A stretch of 64,000 nucleotides of DNA from Bonia amplexicaulis (lineage: Eukaryota; Streptophyta; Magnoliopsida; Poales; Poaceae): contig CM070739.1 of the NCBI GenBank assembly GCA_036346245.1, positions 29,225,579 to 29,289,578 of the forward strand. Reading direction: 5' to 3'. The notes under the pieces were generated by a model. That model was not told the origin of the DNA, ran no database searches, and worked only from the letters and a program-made list of their open reading frames with translations. How positions within the stretch are numbered: the stretch's first letter is position 1; every line of letters begins with the position of its first letter. Position numbers and translations under genes: made by a program. Below, piece after piece: positions 33,691-46,600 of the stretch.

Positions 33691-36566
33691 CAACTCCTTT
33701 TGACTTTCCTTGTAGTTCTCGTGCAACTATCCACCCATCTGTTGTTCTCGAGCTCGCCTCGGCGTCCCACTTAACTAAGCCTCGCACCACCGCCCACCCA
33801 CCTTGGTTTTGTGCCCTTGCTTGCGGACGTCTCGCCTCGCCAAGCACCATCATCGCCATTTGGGCTAGGCATCGACGGTGATGCCCGCTCAATTTGGCCT
33901 ATCCGCACTCCACCGTCATCCTCCGCCGCTCGCGCTTGTCCTCGTATGGCACTGCCCATGCCATCATCGTTCGGCCCCGCCCAAGCCATCGTCGACGCCA
34001 AGGAAGAAGGATGGTGGAGGTGCATCTCATCTCTAACCTAATACTAGGATCAACACTTTGTTTCTTTGGACCACCATTTTCTCCCCCAAAACCAATGTAG
34101 CCTCTACAGGTCACATTGGATGAAATCTAATATGGACCTGTGAGGCTACCATGAAACAAATAGAAATTTTTCAAAATTTCAAAATTTTGAATTTTGGTTG
34201 AGTTTGAATTTCTTTCTCAATTCGGTAAATTCCAAACAATTTTTGTTTTCTTCTTTTGGCCTTCCCGCTTTCCTCCTTGAGTTGGTACTCTTCTTCTCCC
34301 TGCCTCCACCCTTGTTCCCATGCGCCACTTAGCTAACTCATGTTCGCTGTCACTACCGCTCACGACCGCCACAACCGAACCCATCAACAATCATACGAGC
34401 ATTGCAATGCCTTTGATACCCTCATTAAAGCCTATCCCATTGCCCAAGGCCATGTGCCACAACCACTGGCGCTCGTTTCGCCGTCACTACCAAACATAAC
34501 CTCTCCGACCCAACGCGTGCACTCGCATTTGACCACGCCGCTTGCAAGCTCGCTTAATGCCAAGAGGAGCACTGATCCCAAGGCGGCATCGCGACCACCG
34601 GCCATGCCACTGAAGCCGTCGAACACTCCCGACTGCCACCTTCAATGGCCACATGCCACCATCGTAACGAGCCGCCCACTTCTCCCACCGCCTGTGTAGC
34701 CCTATAAAGCCCCCCCGACAAGCAACTCAGCCTCAGTTAGCTTCAATTGCCCTCCCTTGCATTCTCTTCCCCACCTTTAGCCTCAATCATCGCTGCCATG
34801 CCCTGTGTCGGTAAGCCCGATTTGCAATTCCCTATTAAACATCGGCCAAAAGCTAATTCCTTGTAACACAAACACCTCATAGCCACAGTAAAACCAAAGC
34901 CGACTTCGCCTTGCCTTCTGATGGGTTTTAAGCCATCGATGGCATGCACCACCGTCGTCCTTGCTAGCCCTCCGTGGACAGCTCCACGCAGGCCAACTGA
35001 ACTAAATTCGCTACTGCCATTAGACTTCTAGCTTGTGTAGATACTCAAAAACTCTTGAACCTCGCCAAAATCGCATTGAGGCACCGCTATGCCATAGTAG
35101 CACTTTAGCGAACTCCTACGACCGCCAGCCTACACCATTGCACATCAAGCTTCGTTGATACCAGAAAAGGAACCATCAGGTCCCATTTTCCGCATGCACA
35201 CCCTCGCCTGCCACCAATGACCCTCATCGGAGCACAATCAAGCTTGCCATCGCCATTCCTCTACTCGGCGTGCCCTAGCACTAGCGGTAGACAAGGCAGG
35301 CCTAGCAGTCCATTCCATTGGGCTGCACTGCTTTACCCATAAGCCAAAAACCCAATCGCACCGATCCAACACTATAGCCATTGCTATTCATGGTTGACCC
35401 GATGCTATTCAAAACCGAACCCAAACATTGTTCCAAACCCCGAGTCCAACACTGTTCAGTTAGACCTGTTACTGTTCACAGAAAAACCATTAACCATATA
35501 TATACCTATTTTGACCATCTCGAGCCCATCTAACCTATTTTCAAATCCGTTCAGCCAAACCAAGCACCACTTAAATCCTACCCGTTCAGACCCACAATTC
35601 TTTATGTCTTTTCTAGTTATTTTATTGTATCTTATTCCCATCTTGCATTCTACAAAGTAGGAATTTATTTGTATTCGTTCTTCTATGCTAGTTTTCGGAT
35701 TCAGTAAGTTAGCCAACGGAGGAGATACATGAGCAATTAAAGTAGTTGGTATCAAACCTGAAGCTTACGAAGAAGTGATCGATGACCTTGGAAAAGAAGG
35801 TAAGTCATAATTGATCATGTTGAACCTAATTTTCAAATACAAATATTTTATTTTCAATACAAAGTGCATACTTACTACTGTTATTTACATATATCAACAG
35901 ATCTAGATATTTTAACTAGCTTTAAGCCACTTGGAATTGGAAGGCTAGATGCTATAATGTACAATATATCTTTATATCTATTTATTATAAAAAAATCGAT
36001 GCCAAGCGTTTTAGAGTCGCTAAGAAAAAAGAAAAAAGATAAAAGATAAAAATTCTTACAACAAAGCAAAAGTAAAACATCTGAAAACATCTGGTCCTTA
36101 ATTAAGTGGGTCATAATTAAGCAAAACTATAACAACCATCAGATGTTATTGCTTAAAGATATATTTCTTCTTAATTTAAAAGAGATCGAGAAGAAATGGC
36201 GCAAATACTACCAGAAGAAATCTCGTGAATTGGAGAACCTAAAGTCGTTGTAGCTGTGGTAAGTTATTGCACGAATACCACCACCACCGGCTCTGGTGGC
36301 ATGACCGCCACTGTCGACCGACAGATTAAAAGTTTCAAGTTGAAATTTGGAATTGTATGGAGTTAGAAGTTTGATAGTTCGAGTTGAAAGGTTCAAATTT
36401 CCATTTAAAACCGATGACAGACGCACTGAGGCGCCAAACACCGGTGGTTGTACTACTGTTATTTACTTAATGATCTAGATCGTCCAATCGCCTGTTATTT
36501 GCTATTGTTATTTTATTTGCACTAGAACGTATCTAAAAGCAATCCAAAGATAGGGAGACTTGGTGT
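33691..36566. repeat. 2.85-kb tandem duplication, copy 2
   Basis: A head-to-tail copy of 30841-33690, near-identical through most of its length, including the AT-rich 35.5-36.2 kb part. The differences are clustered in GC-rich stretches and many are CAG or CTG in one copy against CG in the other, plus homopolymer-length changes. Confidence 0.9.
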
Positions 36567-36671
36567 CTAGACACCATGGTGCCCGATTTCAGTGTCCTAC
36601 ATATACATATACATATACACATACATACATACATATATATATCCCTGCCTTTGAATTGCTTTTAGATGCGT
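36527..36671. repeat. Inverted repeat with central palindrome at the end of copy 2
   Basis: The 23-nt arm at 36527-36549 (ACGTATCTAAAAGC and following) is matched at 21 of 23 positions by the reverse complement at 36649-36671. Between them lie the perfect palindrome GGTGTCTAGACACC (36562-36575) and a CATATA-rich run (about 36600-36642). It may form a stem-loop marking the end of the underlying element. Confidence 0.75.
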
Positions 36672-37630
36672 GTAAGTGTAATATATCAGACAAACATGTT
36701 AACATTTATTAATTCGAAAAGACGTCAATTTGGAAACAAACTCATTGATTTAGCATACTGAATCAATTATGAATGAAAAGTCTTGATCATAAAGTCTGGG
36801 CATCATAATGCCCCTGTTATTTCTTTCAAAAGAAAAAAGAAAAGGAGTGGGCTCTGCATGTGCACATCAATGGATTTTTTGCGCTTGAGGATCCAAGATG
36901 TATCTAGCTTGATGCATCAGTCTGAAGAGATGACATACACATATAGCAGCTGCTCGTAATTGATGACCTGTGCAGATGCATGATGATCAGGTATGCAAAC
37001 TGGTAGCTAGCTGCATGTCCCTTGCTTTTATGAGATCGCTGTGTGCAAGTCTGAAGTTTTCGTCAGACAGCAGCAGCATGCACTTGGTAGCTTAGCTACT
37101 AGTCAATCTGAATATCTGATCATCATCTCCAGCAGCAGCAGCAGCAGGCAGGCAGGCGTAATGTTGGCCGTCCGGCCAATGGGAGTTTGCAGTTGCAGGC
37201 AGGCGTAATGTACGTCCGTACTCGTGCTTACACTAGCTACGTACCTAGCTAGTACTGGCACTGAAATAATTAAATTTCATTAAAAATTCAACAGTATATG
37301 CAGTGGCTAGATAGTACTCTACTTCAATTCTCTTATGGTGCATAGTACGTACATATTCATCAAGGAGTGGGAACCAGCTGTTAGCCATATAATGTATGCT
37401 CACAGTAAGCCATATAATGTATTCTCACAGTTTTCTTGTAAAAATAAAATTCAGCAGTATGATTGAAGTGCAAATTAAGACTTGGTACGTTTTACTGATT
37501 TTCTTTCTACTTAGCTTAACTTTTCAGTACTACTAATTTCAGTTACATTAATTCTTGATCATAAATATCCACTACTTTAGTTATTAAAGCTCACATTTGT
37601 TCCTGAATAAAATAATAATACTGCCCAGAT
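36672..37630. other. Intergenic, no gene recognised
   Basis: AT-rich with a short CAG run near 37130-37146 and repeated GCAGGCAGGCGTAATGT near 37147-37213. No exon or RNA was supported. Confidence 0.5.
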
Positions 37631-37634
37631 GGAT

Positions 37635-38520
37635 TAAGGCGATGTTCTTTTTGGATTTTGGCTTCTCTGGTCAAAAAGCGAAGCGTCGAAACAGAACGGC
37701 CTCTTAAAGTGGATTCTTCAAATGACTTTCTGAGTGTAAAACCATGTACACCATTCGTGTCAACGTCTCTGCCATTCGCTACTGTGTTGAAAAGTGCAGG
37801 TAAAAGCCATTAGCCGCAGCCCAAAGCCACCAGCCATAGCCCAAAAAAATATTCCCTAAGCTATATGTATATAGCTATGTAAGAAGCTTATAGCTGCCAT
37901 GGATAGTTAGTTAGAGCGAACATCGGGTCTGTTCTTTTCAGCTTCTAAAATCCGTTTTTCGGTTTTTCTACAATAATTAGCTTTTAAACGAAGTGACTTT
38001 TTAAGACGGGTTTATAAATTCATTATAGTACACATTATAGCGACTTCATTTATATCGACCAAAACCGCATGCGAGTTTTTGTTACTCCATACTTTCTCAC
38101 ACAAACAGTCCAAAAATTATAAGCTGCAGCCAAAAGCCATAAACCAAAGCCAAAAAGAACATCCCATCGATCATTTGCACTCTCAAAATTAATACGCATG
38201 CAGCATCCACATTTTGCTTGCCTGTATGGTAAGCAAATATATGTAGCTAGCTAATTTGCCGGTCGATGGGTCATCTATATGAGATGAGACGAAATTAAGT
38301 GTCTGTTTTTTTTGGCTTTTCAAACTGTTTTTTATTTTTGTACAGTATCTAATTTTCAAACGGATTATTTTTCAAGACGGTGTCTACATGTTAATTATAG
38401 TACACATTAAAAACCCAACATCAGTACTATCCAAAAGCACAAACGAGTATCTTTCTCCATAACAAACAGTTAAAATTTAAAAATTTTAGCTAAAACCACA
38501 AACACAAAGAACATGCCCTA
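37635..38520. repeat. Three adjacent family-A MITE copies
   Basis: Copies at about 37640-37865, 37925-38170 and 38300-38520 share AGCTTCTAAAATCC/TTTTGGCTT-type ends, TTTTAAACGAAGTGAC-like and AAGACGG motifs, and terminal 'AAAGCCAAAAAGAACA'-like sequence. Such clustering next to genes is common for grass MITEs. This group lies about 2 kb beyond the 3' side of MIR172. Confidence 0.65.
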
Positions 38521-38524
38521 ACAT

Positions 38525-40470
38525 TGAAACGAAACTAAGTAAAGAGAGGCTGCTGGCTAGGTGCAGGAGCCTGCTGGGCTGCAGCCTGCAGAAGGCAAAG
38601 CAAGTAAAAAGTGAAATGAAAAATTTCACCTTTGAGACAGTTGTACCACCATTCTGCAAGGCTTGTCCCTGCGATGCATCTGCATATATTGGTCCCCTTC
38701 CATTGGCACAATAATAGCAATGTACTACGTACGTGCGTGCCCCGGCCGGCCTCCAGCCGCATGGTCCACTTGATTGAACGATCCATCTACCTAGCGATGT
38801 CCTGATGGGCTCCCCACCGTCCGTTCCGCTTGATGCATCCCGTTCCCGTTCCCGTTCCAAGTCCAATGGTGGTTCGTCTCACAACGACACATGCATGAAC
38901 ACCACACATCAGTATCAAAATTAAGATCAAGGATCGATATGCATAGTTCAGACATATATAATTACTGTCGATCACTCACCAAAGAAACTAATTAAGACAT
39001 GTATGTTGGAGCTAGCAGCAGTACATATATGATACCGTATATTACTAGCTTGAAGCTTTTGATGGCACACAGAAAAAAGTAGCTGAGGAGGTGCCTGTAT
39101 ATGTATGAGTGGAACAGGAGTGCGAGCAGGAGACCTGAGGCAGCAAGCGTATACTTAAGCAGCTGGCCATAACTCGAGGTGCGTGTGCGCTGTGTCTCTC
39201 TCGGGTATGACCCCCTTTTGGAAATAGAATGAAGGGTGTGCATGTGTGATATTACACACACATGCACACAGAATATATATGGTGCCGTTCCAAACAACTT
39301 CGAGGCCTGGTTTCTGGCTTCTGCTTCTGGTTTTTTACTGCAAGTGCGTTATAGCGACCGTTAGCTTTTTCTGGGTCAAAAAATAAGAAAAGGTAGTAAA
39401 AAATTGAAAAAAAATTAAAAAATACCGCTATATCTTTTGGACAGTGCGAAGAAATAAAAGGGAAAATAAAATTAAGAAATTGATGTGTTCCAAATGGTTT
39501 ACCAAAGCTTAAAAGCAATTTAGAGCAGACTTATATATGCAAGTTAGCTAGTACTAGTGGCACAACGTTTCAGCGTGCTAATGATGATGGGGAATATATA
39601 TGTAGAGCATATATATCTGCGTCAATCAGATTCTCTTAGTACTGTAGTAAGCGCATTGGGACAAGAAATACAGTACGTATGTTAAGACTGATTAAGGAAA
39701 GGAAACAAGGCTTTGTCTAATTAACTAGCTAAAAAATCACAATGTGCAAGCTTTTGTGCCTATATGTTGTCCCCTCTCTGGAATTAAGGTAGCGCGTAGG
39801 TGATTAATCGAACCACCGGATCAACATTAAAGTAGGATCTGAAAAAAAAGAGAGAATAAAGAAACAAAAATAACATCATGAAGAGCTAGCAAGCTGATTG
39901 GGAAACGCTTTATTAAATACGATGTGCAACCTTGAACACAGAAATGCGCACGCTTAATTAATTTCCAGCCAATTAATTACCTTATTCAGCACAGGGCTAC
40001 CTTGAAATCTTCCACTGTACAAGAGAACTGACGAGCTAGCTTCATGGTCGCAAGGAAACTTCCAAATCAAACTCATAATTTATCATAAAATCACGGCATC
40101 CCTTGATCACCAAATATTCTCCCCTCCCTGTTTACCAGACGAGATATCACAAGCACGTGGGAGCCTGAAAAACATCGAAAAGAGGAGCACACACAATCCA
40201 CCAAACAAAACCAAGGTTTATGTACTTAATTACCTTGCACTGCGAGCCTCGATCGAGGGGGAAAAAATTCTGCCAAGATGAGGTGAAATTAGTGAGGAAA
40301 ATTACAGCATTGGTTACCTTAATCTGGCTACTCCGTGAAGGAGGTAGCAGTTTATGAATGAACATTGAATAGTTCCAAAAGAAGGGAATTTTAAGCGAGA
40401 AGAACAGATTAACTCAAGGAAGAAGGAAGGCGAGAAGAAATCGAGTGCATCGGATTCTCACTCTCTCTTC
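38525..40470. other. Downstream side of MIR172, no separate gene seen
   Basis: Probably includes part of the spliced MIR172 primary transcript, but exon boundaries could not be fixed. A poly-purine/poly-A rich MITE-like piece lies at about 39290-39490. No coding gene was supported. Confidence 0.45.
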
Positions 40471-40479
40471 AAGCGACGA

Positions 40480-40605
40480 GTCGAGCGTCTGCTGATGCAG
40501 CATCATCAAGATTCTCATCATATATACAGTAGCAGCCGTAAGCCTCTCGTTTGAGATGAATTCGATGTGAATCTTGATGGTGCTGCACCTGCAAGCACCG
40601 ACTGT
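40480..40605 (-). ncRNA. MIR172: MIR172 precursor hairpin
   Basis: The complement of 40495-40515 is the exact 21-nt conserved miR172 sequence (begins AGAATCTTGATGATG, ends CTGCAT). The complement of 40566-40586 (begins GCAGCACCATCAAG, ends ATTCACA) is a miR172 star-strand sequence. On the minus strand the star lies on the 5' arm and the mature miRNA on the 3' arm, 50 nt apart. The arms extend pairing beyond the duplex (GCAGGTGCAGC against GCTGCATCAGC). miR172 represses AP2-like transcription factors and controls phase change, flowering and floret/spikelet identity. The star form and location fit rice MIR172d, which I recall on chromosome 2. Overlapping short ORFs are incidental. Confidence 0.95.
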
Positions 40606-41068
40606 GTGCGTCAATCCATCCGCGACTGCTTCCAGCATGACCCGGCTGCCATGCTCCTAATTAGCCGTGGAGAGATCGTATCCACCACGGAGAGATGGTG
40701 TACATATATCGCGGATGGAAAGAAAGGGATCCCACATCTATCGATGCTTGGATCGATATACGCAGATGAACAGATCGAGAAGGGACGACACATATGCATA
40801 TGGATAGGAAAAGCAGCGACCACCTAATAATTAATTGCACAACTGATGCAAGAAACGAACCAAGAACCGGATCGATCTATATATCTTGCCGCGTGCGCCA
40901 TCGCAGTCCCCGCCGCAGTCGAACAAGAAGGGTTAAGAGGGGAAATTCTACATGCAGAGACGAGCAAGCAGATCGATCAAGAAGGTAAAGATCGGTTGGC
41001 GTGGCCGCCCCACATCTATAGAAAGGGGGAGGGAGCTGGCTGCCCACCTAGCCTAGGTAGAAGCCAGC

Positions 41069-41083
41069 AGCTATATATATAAG
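41069..41083 (-). promoter_or_regulatory. Candidate TATA box for the MIR172 primary transcript
   Basis: The minus strand reads CTTATATATATAGCTGC about 470 bp upstream of the hairpin, giving a possible start near 41040. The core is palindromic, so a plus-strand promoter cannot be excluded; no plus-strand gene is evident nearby. Confidence 0.35.
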
Positions 41084-41089
41084 GCCCTA

Positions 41090-43440
41090 GAACAAGAGAG
41101 GGGCAAGCGAAACCCTAGGTAGGAGGAGGGGCAGTAGTACTGGCTGGCTGGCTGGGTCTTGTAGAGACGGCAAGAGAGAATCGAAGCAGCACACAGACAT
41201 GGCCGGCTAGCCCCCCGATTAATTAAAAGTTTACAGCCATGTAGCTAGTGGTACTGCTCTCAAGCTCCATGGACGAGTGGCTGATGGGGGGAGAGAGAGT
41301 GACGGTGAGCTTTGGAGGCGCTGAAAGGGTGTAGATGAGGGAGGATCAATAAAGAAATGGGACGGAGGAGAGGGAGGGAGGCAGTTGCTGGGTTGAGCTG
41401 AGACCAAGCGAGCGTTGGATTGCTGACATGTATGCGCCCCCCCGCTTTTGCGTCTGATTGGTCCACTCCATCGCTTTCGCAGGGGGCACATGACGTGACG
41501 TGGCGGCCCCGGCCCTTTCTTAATTAGTCATATATAAATGCCACTCTACGATGAATTATGGTCATAGCGACTATTGCATGATGTTTCTGATGCAGCTCTC
41601 TCGTAGCCAATTCTTAAACAACACGTGTCGGCTAATATATATTTATATATGCGTGCGTTACATTACACCTATGCTAACTCTCCCCCTCTGCTAGAGCAGC
41701 TTTGTTTGGAGAATCTTTTGTAAGGAGGATCCACCACTGAATTCACGACAAAGGACTCGAATTTGCAGTCTTTTTCACACACAAGGTGATTCAGCCGGCG
41801 AGTTATTAATTGTACGTGCGTGATCATCTTTGTATTTCAAGCAGCTACCAGTGCTTAAATATAATAAAGTGGTTTAGCTTTACTGTCTAACACTATCCAC
41901 TCTAAGATACTAAATGAGCATAAGATTGTTCCTGGCATTAATTCTCCGCTAGAAATCGATGCAAAGAAAGAAAGAAAAATAAATACTGTTGCAAAAAGGG
42001 CTTGAGGGGAAAAAAAAAGAACATCAAGCTTAATTAGGGGGGAGCAACTGCTGGGGATGTTTTGTGTGTGGATATATCGATATGCATGGGGGGGACAGCA
42101 ATTTGCGAGGCCTAGCCCACCAGTCACAACAGAAGACTGGCACAAGCAGGGTCAGTCCGTGTCCAAAGTTAATGTCCACCCCGAAAATTTCTCACTGACG
42201 TGATGGTGTGACATGGATGTGTGTGTGTCACCTATAGCTAGCCCATGATCTGCACATTAATCCTGCTATATTTTTTTTAAGCTGTATCAAAACATGCAGG
42301 AGTTTCAAGGCACCCGGCCAGTTCACACCTTCCTTCTGCTCTGAATTTTTTGAAAGAGTTGGTAAGAGGATAGAAGAAGAAGAAGAAAAAAAATCAGTTG
42401 GTAGCAAATTTATCCCATGCATGGGCTCCCCTCTCGTGTGCTAATAGTACTGTACTAATCTGGGGATTTTCAAAAAGGCAACTGAAGAAAAGAGAAATGG
42501 CCGGGCAACTGCAGCAGCAACACCAGGGCACCCCATTGGTGGCTGCAGAGCAGCCTGAGCTGTTTGTTCGGTGGCACTGTACTGTGCTGCTGCTGCTGTG
42601 CTGCCATGGCCACCATGGATGGTCCCCCGAAGAACATGCCTTGCACCTCTCCTACACACCTTAATAATTTCACCCCTGATCTAATCTATGGACTTGTTCT
42701 TTTCAATTGCGAACATGAACTTTTGGTGAAAATTTTAAATTTTACTTTTACAGTACATATTACGGAGAGACAGATACTCACTTACGATTTTGGTAGGTAC
42801 AAATGTTGAGCTTTTAACGTGTAGATCGTTTAACCTGTAGACCCCATCTTAAGAAAATATTCGTTTAAAAATTAGGTACTATAATAAAAGTCAAAACCGT
42901 CGATTTCGGACAAAAAGAACAGACCCATACTCCTTCACGTACTATTATTGCCCTGCAGGATCATCGCCATGGCTTTCTACGAAGGATCATCACCTTAATA
43001 ACATGTCTTAATCTTGTCGGCCCTGCTTGAAACGAAGGGTTTCTGTAAGGAAAAACTGAAGCAATCGTGGCTCTATTCTGCTTCCTGTAGAGTTCTTCGC
43101 TCTAAGCTAAGCGTTGTTAAGCAGCGAAGGAATTCTCTGCCCCAGCTAGTGTTTTTTTTTAGGTAAAAAGTAGTCTCTGACAGATGCTTACTCATTTGCT
43201 CTCCAAGGTACTCAGTGAATCAGGAGCTCGAATCTCGACGTACGTGGCACAGCTGGCTTTCACATTATGGAGCGACACAGCTGGATTAGTAAACTAAGCA
43301 GGATGCTTACGGTTAACTAAGACGTATATTAGTACGTATCTGGGTGCGTATGTGTCAAGCACGCTTCCTTGTTTTCTCTGCGTTCAGACCGAGCTTATAC
43401 AGAAATCGATTGATGCATACATCTTCCCACACTCCCCAAG
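41090..43440. other. Intergenic upstream of MIR172
   Basis: Contains a family-A MITE copy at about 42688-42930 (TTACGGAGAGACAGATACTC, AGCTTTTAACGTGTAGATCG). The reading frames at 42.4-42.66 kb are Gln/His/Leu-rich and look incidental. Confidence 0.5.
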
Positions 43441-43454
43441 TCAACTCATCTTCT

Positions 43455-43640
43455 TACTCTGTCAGTACTAGCTAGCTACTTGATCAGAAAGATCAGACAC
43501 ATTGATCGATGATATCACTACTAGTTTACTGATAAACCCAGATCTTGTTCTGTCAGTATTAGCTACTTGATCAGAAAGATCAAACTACACATTAATCGAT
43601 GATATCACTACTAGTTTACTGGTAAACCCAGATTGTGAAT
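43455..43640. repeat. Two-copy tandem repeat, about 91-bp unit
   Basis: Copies at about 43458-43548 and 43550-43638 share CTACTTGATCAGAAAGATCA, ATCGATGATATCACTACTAG and TTTACTG-TAAACCCAGAT with a few differences. Confidence 0.85.
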
Positions 43641-43644
43641 CTAC

Positions 43645-46600
43645 TTAATTCTTCCCCCCCATCGTCATGCGTGTCCAGAAGCTTATCATGCATGCATGTT
43701 AGGAGAGATTAATTGAACAAAAAAAAATGTGCCCTTTATCAATCCCTGCTTAATAGTTTGGAGGGAGGACTCAAGTGTCAATTGATTACTATTGTGTAGT
43801 AACTGACAGATGAGAGAAGAGTGGTTTAACGAAGGCACTTATAATTTATAGGCCGGGAATACTTTCAAATCAGAAATTAAGAAAGATATAATAAGCTGAC
43901 AAGTATCGGCATACTATTTTTTTTAATTAAGGTTGGAGGAAAAATTAGTAAACACTGTGCTTTTAACGCCACATCGATTGACGCCAGCAGGTTTAATTAA
44001 GATTATATTTTTGTGACCGTTTAATTAAAATCTTATTGTACGTACTGCATGCAAATTAACAAGCTCGATCATGCAATTCATATGATCTCTATATATATAG
44101 TATCAAAATGAACATCTTATCTAGCTACTGACTGAAAAACTGAACTTGTTTAGTTGATTAAGATTAGCTCGAAATAAGCTCTTTTTGGGGGTCACTTTTG
44201 CTGGTTCGGTGGATAAGTGTACAAGTGTACATGGATGACATCAAAAGTTGGTACTCTGCAGGATCGATCATAAGGCAAACGTTGGAGACTAGACCTAGAT
44301 TATGTAAAGAGCTGTACGGATCGAATATGATTTGATTTCTTTAGGGATCGATCATGATCACACTGATTAGTTTAATGATCCACGACGAAAAATATATATC
44401 TAGCATCTAGTCTGCCTCCTCTCCCGAAAGATTCCTAGACTCCACCTCAGGTAGGTGCCTTCTAACGAGTACATAGTTTACTATTTCTTTGAAACTAGAA
44501 TATACGTACGTACCCAAGAAACGATCACTGTTACGTACACCACAAAATAAGCCCGAATTAAGATGTATTGCACTGCAAAAGAAAGACCTCGCTAAATGTA
44601 CGTGTGGTCAATTAATATCTAGTATATATGGGATTTTAGTGTGTTTTAGGACAATTTTCGTGTACTATTAACTATCTTAAAATTTTGCTTATTGTACAAG
44701 CATGTGGCTTAAGGTAATTTCCTTTTATAAATTATAGAGCTTTTCGTGTCTGATTAGTTTAGGACCAGCGAGCCGTACAAAATTAGCGGTATCCATGCAT
44801 CTACCAGCTAGTTGTTGGCATGTGCACTATATGTATACATGCATATTATATGTTCTATCTTGTATTATATGTTCTATCTTAGGTCGGCGTCCTTCGCACA
44901 ATGGAAAGGTTATGGCGTCCTTCTTTTTAACTTCAGCTTTTGACTTTTTCATAGGAACTAGTTTTCAAACAGAGTGTCTTTTTAATAGGGAGTTTACAAA
45001 TTGACGCATCCTTCCTGCCCTAGTTGTCATGGGAGAAATTTGACGCACTCTTGGAATTGAATTGTTTCTTGTGAAATCTGTGTTCTAAACACTCCCTAAT
45101 CTTTCTTATAGATATCCATTTTAAAGCAGGAGCGAGCTAGCAGTTCACTGCTCTAGAAGATGAGTTGATTCCTAGCTTTATACTCCATATGCGGTACTGT
45201 ACTTAATTCACGCGTGAATTAACGATGATCATTCGGCCTTGCATTGCATCTACTTTATCCATAAATTTATGTTATCCCAATTGAAAAAAAGGAGAGAGCT
45301 CCACCTGAAAGGCAGCCTTGCATTCTAAAATGTAGAGATTCCTCTTCCAAACATAGTCAATTGGATGGACACGTCACGTAGACAAGGGATAAAGGGGCTA
45401 GCTAGCTAAGTTAGCTTTAGTTGACAAATTAAGAAGCAAAAAGAGAACAAGTTCCTAAGCAAAAGAAGTTGTTGTTCCCAAACAGGAGTAGCAAAGTTAG
45501 GACACAAACAATGCAAACAAAGGATAAGTTCTTTTTATTATGACCGATGACTTTTGGACTTAGTACGAATGTTTATATGAACGAACCGAATACTGATAGG
45601 CTGATCCGAAAAGACTATCTTAATAAATTGCATCGAAATAATGATAGAGAAAATATCCCGGTTGTTTATTAGAAAATCATAAATCATAAGAGACATAGAA
45701 TAGAAAGGACTTGTCAAAATAAGTACCGTAACATGCAGGGGTTTGGTTGTACCTAAAGTAGCATTCAGTAATTGGTCATTGATGCAGGAGAGAGAGAGAG
45801 AGGAGAAGGAAAAAAACCTTAAAAGTTGCAAAGGTCCCTGGATCCTACGGAGTCGAGTCCTAAAGAATTAATCCTTGGTTCCAACGCCCACCGGAATCAC
45901 CACACATAGTATAGTTTGTTTATTGCAAGGAAGCAAAGGACGGTACGAGGAGAAAGAAAGAGAAAAGAATCCTTTAATCTAGCTACTATTGTGTGGCTGC
46001 GTACATACGACTCGCATCGCATGTACATCTACTTCTCTAGCTAGCCTCTCGAGCCACAAACGGTAAAAACTAGGAGGGCGTTTCAGCATATATAGGACTG
46101 TCTATATGTAGGACGAGCTAGCTAGCTCCTCCAATCTGAATGGATAAGAGAAGGTTTTGGTTTCCTCTGTGAGATGCTAATTTCTACCCCAAAAGTTGAA
46201 AGAAAATCTCAGATCCAGTGGTACAAGATATTGTAGGGCAATAATGTGTGGAGTGCCACTGTTATAAAGATTGACGTGAGTTGGAACAGTAGTAGCGTGA
46301 TAATAACTTGAGGTTTCTAGACCTAATCGTATAAGATACTAGATAACAATAACTTGATGTGGGATGGCATGCTGCTATAAAGATTGATGTGAGTTAGAGT
46401 GGAAGCACGTACAGTCAAACAACATATTTAGTGCGATGCTCGCCAGCTAGACTTGTAACAACTAAGACTTGAGCATACAATAAAATAAAAGCTTTTCATC
46501 AGTAGCTACAACTGCTTTATCTTATTGTTTGTACCAAGCTATCCTTGGTGGTTTTCCTCTTCTTTGGTCAGGGTTCAATAGCGTGGCTCTCACTCTCACT

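Noticed and set aside
40414..40827. ORFs across the MIR172 hairpin
   Set aside because: Overlap the foldback on both strands; the RNA hairpin explains the conservation.
43200..43260. Possible SINE or tRNA-like B-box near GGAGCTCGAATCTCGAC
   Set aside because: No A-box, no tRNA-like fold and no flanking duplication found; no complete tRNA gene seen anywhere in the window.
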